Below, in pieces: positions 61,994 through 64,000 of a stretch of 64,000 nucleotides of DNA. Source of the DNA: DMER64 sp049652385 (GTDB lineage Bacteria; Bacteroidota; Bacteroidia; Bacteroidales; UBA932); NCBI GenBank assembly GCA_049652385.1, contig JBASDX010000008.1:1-64000 (forward strand), read 5' to 3'. The first letter of the stretch is position 1, and each line of letters opens with the position of its first letter. The notes beneath the pieces are model-generated. The model was not told the DNA's origin. It saw only the letters and a program-made list of their open reading frames with translations, and made no database searches. Made by a program: the position numbers and the translations under genes.

Positions 61994-62023
61994 CGGAAGA
62001 GGATAGCCCTCTTCCGGCTTTTT
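61994..62023 (+). terminator. intrinsic terminator after the DUF5320 gene
   Basis: CGGAAGAGG (61994-62002) pairs with CCTCTTCCG (62008-62016), loop ATAGC, then GC and TTTTT. The DUF1460 start codon lies only 17 nt further on, so that gene's promoter must overlap the terminator or the gene depends on read-through. Confidence 0.85.
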
Positions 62024-62039
62024 GTTGTACTTTTGAAGT

Positions 62040-62939
62040 ATGAGGAACTTCTTTTTATGCCTGGGGATGGTACTGTCCCTCAATACAAACGCTCAAAACG
62101 TGAAGTATACAAAGGAAGATCTGGCAGTATATGAAAAAGTGATGCAGTTGCTGGAGCCTGTACGTGAAGCGCCTATGCAAGTCAGAGTAGTAACTGCTGC
62201 TAAAGCCCTATTGGGAACGCCTTATGTAGCAGGTACTTTAGACGAACAACCGGAACAGGGTCCGCAGCAAGATTGGCAGGAGCGGCTGACTGTGTCTTTA
62301 GCCGGAACAGATTGTATTCTATTGGTAGAAGCTTGCGTGGCTATGGCACTTACGTCAGGTGGGGAGGACAGGAGTTTTGACACGTTTTGTGAAAACTTGC
62401 AAAAGCTGCGCTACCGTGATGGCAGCATAGAAGGGTATGCAAGCCGGCTGCATTATACGAGTGAGTGGATTTTGCAAGCAGAAAAGCAGGGGATTGTAAC
62501 TGAAATTTCTTGTCGGGTGGGAGGGAAGCCTTTTTATCAGCCCTTTTCTTTTATGACTTCCCATGCCCGCAAATACCCGGCTTTGGCTGCTAACCCGGAA
62601 GAAGTGGGTCGGATGGTTCAGGTAGAGCGGAGTTTGGAGGAACAATTGTATGAAGCGGGAAGCTGTTACATCTCAAAAGAACATATAGCTGATGGGATGC
62701 CTTGGTTGCGGGCAGGAGACATTGTTTGTTTTGTTACAAACGTAAAGGGGCTGGACATCAGCCACGTAGCTTTCGCGTGGCCGTATACGAATCAGGAAGA
62801 GGCTACGGATATTCCCGTTTCCGGATTTTTACATGCTTCTACTGCTGAAATGAAAGTAGTTGTTGATAGCAAGACCATAGCGGAATACGCATCCACCAGT
62901 AAATCATGTACAGGGATACGCGTTATCAGGGTGTTGTGA
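62040..62939 (+). CDS. DUF1460 (N-acetylmuramoyl-L-alanine amidase-like) protein
   Basis: A 299-aa exported protein with signal peptide ending TNAQ (about residue 19). The fold family is NlpC/P60-like: the nucleophilic Cys in AGTDCILLVEA and His in DISHVAFAW fit DUF1460, whose characterised members cleave peptidoglycan-derived muropeptides. LGTPYVAGTLD is another conserved block. It probably acts in the periplasm in cell-wall turnover or salvage. TACTTTTG (62028-62035) ends 4 nt before the ATG, so transcription may begin almost at the start codon. Its 3' end overlaps the convergent OLD-type gene by 14 nt. Confidence 0.9.
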   Translation: MRNFFLCLGMVLSLNTNAQNVKYTKEDLAVYEKVMQLLEPVREAPMQVRVVTAAKALLGTPYVAGTLDEQPEQGPQQDWQERLTVSLAGTDCILLVEACVAMALTSGGEDRSFDTFCENLQKLRYRDGSIEGYASRLHYTSEWILQAEKQGIVTEISCRVGGKPFYQPFSFMTSHARKYPALAANPEEVGRMVQVERSLEEQLYEAGSCYISKEHIADGMPWLRAGDIVCFVTNVKGLDISHVAFAWPYTNQEEATDIPVSGFLHASTAEMKVVVDSKTIAEYASTSKSCTGIRVIRVL

Positions 62940-64000
62940 TCCAGGAAATCATGGTTTGAACCAGTGAAGGAATGGGGATATCCGGATCTGTCGTAAAATA
63001 CATCATTTTTTGATAAATATCTCTTCCTGTATATTTATCCAGGTATGTTTGGAATGTTTTGTCTCCCCATTCTTTTCTCATGTACTCTTCGTAATTATTT
63101 ACGGTGTAAAAGACAGTAACGCCTTTTTCTTCTAAGGCAACCAAGTGTTTATTCATCTCTTCTTCTTCCTCTCTCCTTTCTTTGTAGTTGCCGGAATGCC
63201 ATTCAAAGCCTATCGCTATGTTAATACCAAAGGCAAGTGCCAATTTACTCAGATGTAACATGTCCTGTTTGTTGCCTACGGCCAGAAGGGCAATATCGTA
63301 TGAGTCGTAATCAAGTTTCAAACGGGCTTGGTAATTCAGAAGAACTCTTTTTTCGTATAAGTTTTCTACAAGTAATACTTTTTTTGTAAAAAAAAGCTCA
63401 TTCAGTTCTCTGGAAATGATATTGCTGAAATAGGCTTTTAGTATGGAAGCATTGTCTTTAAGAGGAGCTTTCACCTTTGTACCTTCTCCGTCATTGTATA
63501 CCATACGGATAGAATCAAATTGCGGAAGGGATATCATATACGTGGAATGCGTTACGTATATTACCTGGTTCTTCTCACTTATAGTGTTCAGTACTTTAAA
63601 GAAACCACGCTTCATACGGGGGTGCATATACAATTCCGGCTCTTCTATCATAAGAATAAAGCCATTGGTGTTTTGTTGGTTGTAGGCATTTAGTATGGCA
63701 AGAATAATGGCGTTTTGTACGCCTTCTCCCAATGCCCGTAGGGGCGTAATATGTCCTCCTTCTACCAGACACATCTCCAGGGAATGGTAAAAATCCAAAG
63801 AGGTAAGCGGTTTGAAATAAATATCCCACAGGGCGTCGTCTAGTTGGATTTCAGCACCAAGATACTCCAACATGTATTGACGGACAGTCTCTTTCAGGCT
63901 GTTAAACGCATGGGTTTGTAAGGTAATCATGGCCTCGTTAATACATTGGTCGAACCATTGTTTGCGAGGCATGAGAGACTCAGTACCATCTGCATTTTTA
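62926..64000 (-). CDS. OLD-type ATPase with degenerate TOPRIM domain (5' end outside the window)
   Basis: At least 358 codons are visible and the frame stays open to the right edge, so the N-terminal part with Walker A is missing. The visible part has the ABC-type signature LGEGVQNA, Walker B FILMIEEPELYMHP and the switch THST, as in AAA_21/OLD-family ATPases. The region after it corresponds to a TOPRIM nuclease domain, but the first motif reads VLLVENLYEK rather than VEG-x2-E, and IAIGFEWHSGN stands where a DxD motif is expected. Nuclease activity is therefore doubtful. OLD-type proteins are often phage-defence proteins. Confidence 0.8.
   Translation of the reverse strand, partial: KNADGTESLMPRKQWFDQCINEAMITLQTHAFNSLKETVRQYMLEYLGAEIQLDDALWDIYFKPLTSLDFYHSLEMCLVEGGHITPLRALGEGVQNAIILAILNAYNQQNTNGFILMIEEPELYMHPRMKRGFFKVLNTISEKNQVIYVTHSTYMISLPQFDSIRMVYNDGEGTKVKAPLKDNASILKAYFSNIISRELNELFFTKKVLLVENLYEKRVLLNYQARLKLDYDSYDIALLAVGNKQDMLHLSKLALAFGINIAIGFEWHSGNYKERREEEEEMNKHLVALEEKGVTVFYTVNNYEEYMRKEWGDKTFQTYLDKYTGRDIYQKMMYFTTDPDIPIPSLVQTMISWITTP

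Overview
The window reads as a chromosomal segment of a Bacteroidota bacterium, most likely order Bacteroidales. The basis is three SusC/SusD outer-membrane uptake pairs, a hybrid two-component regulator, ECF sigma/FecR pairs, many lipoproteins, a type IX secretion (T9SS) sorting domain with a PorV-like protein, and promoter-like TAnnTTTG elements. The family cannot be fixed by eye. A peptide-degrading gut or anaerobic-digester lineage such as Odoribacteraceae or Dysgonomonadaceae would fit. No rRNA, tRNA, CRISPR array, transposase or phage gene was seen.

Layout. 1-3.8 kb: a repeat-rich non-coding stretch, a SulP anion transporter and a C69 peptidase. 3.9-13.8 kb: uptake locus A (susC, susD, leftward) divergent from a hybrid two-component regulator followed 1 nt later by a lipoprotein alkaline phosphatase. 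13.8-22.1 kb: uptake locus B (ECF sigma, FecR anti-sigma, STN-type SusC, SusD, accessory lipoprotein) closed by a strong terminator. 22.1-26.4 kb: three tightly packed genes, namely a subtilase with both a lipobox-like signal and a T9SS sorting domain, a PorV-like protein and a secreted PPP-type phosphatase. 26.5-35.1 kb: uptake locus C on the minus strand (cobO, ECF sigma, FecR, STN-type SusC, SusD, GH109-like enzyme). 35.1-39.5 kb: DMT transporter, AhpD-like protein, MgtC, CGGC-domain protein and M14 peptidase. 39.5-48.1 kb: an S9 dipeptidyl peptidase, divergent threonine-catabolism genes (kbl and SDR-type tdh), a cache-like lipoprotein and a large M14 peptidase. 48.1-55.6 kb: a gene-poor stretch, a propeller lipoprotein, an amidase, an XRE regulator, a TPR-LytS kinase with LytTR regulator, and an S9 hydrolase. 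55.6-64 kb: a tricorn-like protease, MscL, OxyR divergent from an archaeal-type peroxiredoxin, a BFD-like ferredoxin, a DUF5320 protein behind a perfect palindrome, a DUF1460 protein, and an OLD-type ATPase that runs off the right edge.

How the parts work together. Locus A lacks an STN domain on SusC and sits beside a hybrid two-component system. Loci B and C carry STN domains and sit beside ECF/FecR pairs, so each receptor matches its own signalling route. At least eight peptidases or amidases plus threonine-to-glycine catabolism suggest peptide use. The most unusual elements are the subtilase/PorV-like/phosphatase operon, matched 12-bp-stem hairpins between fecR and susC in both ECF loci, a hairpin running into the start codon of the locus B sigma gene, and a cobalamin adenosyltransferase translationally coupled to an ECF sigma factor.
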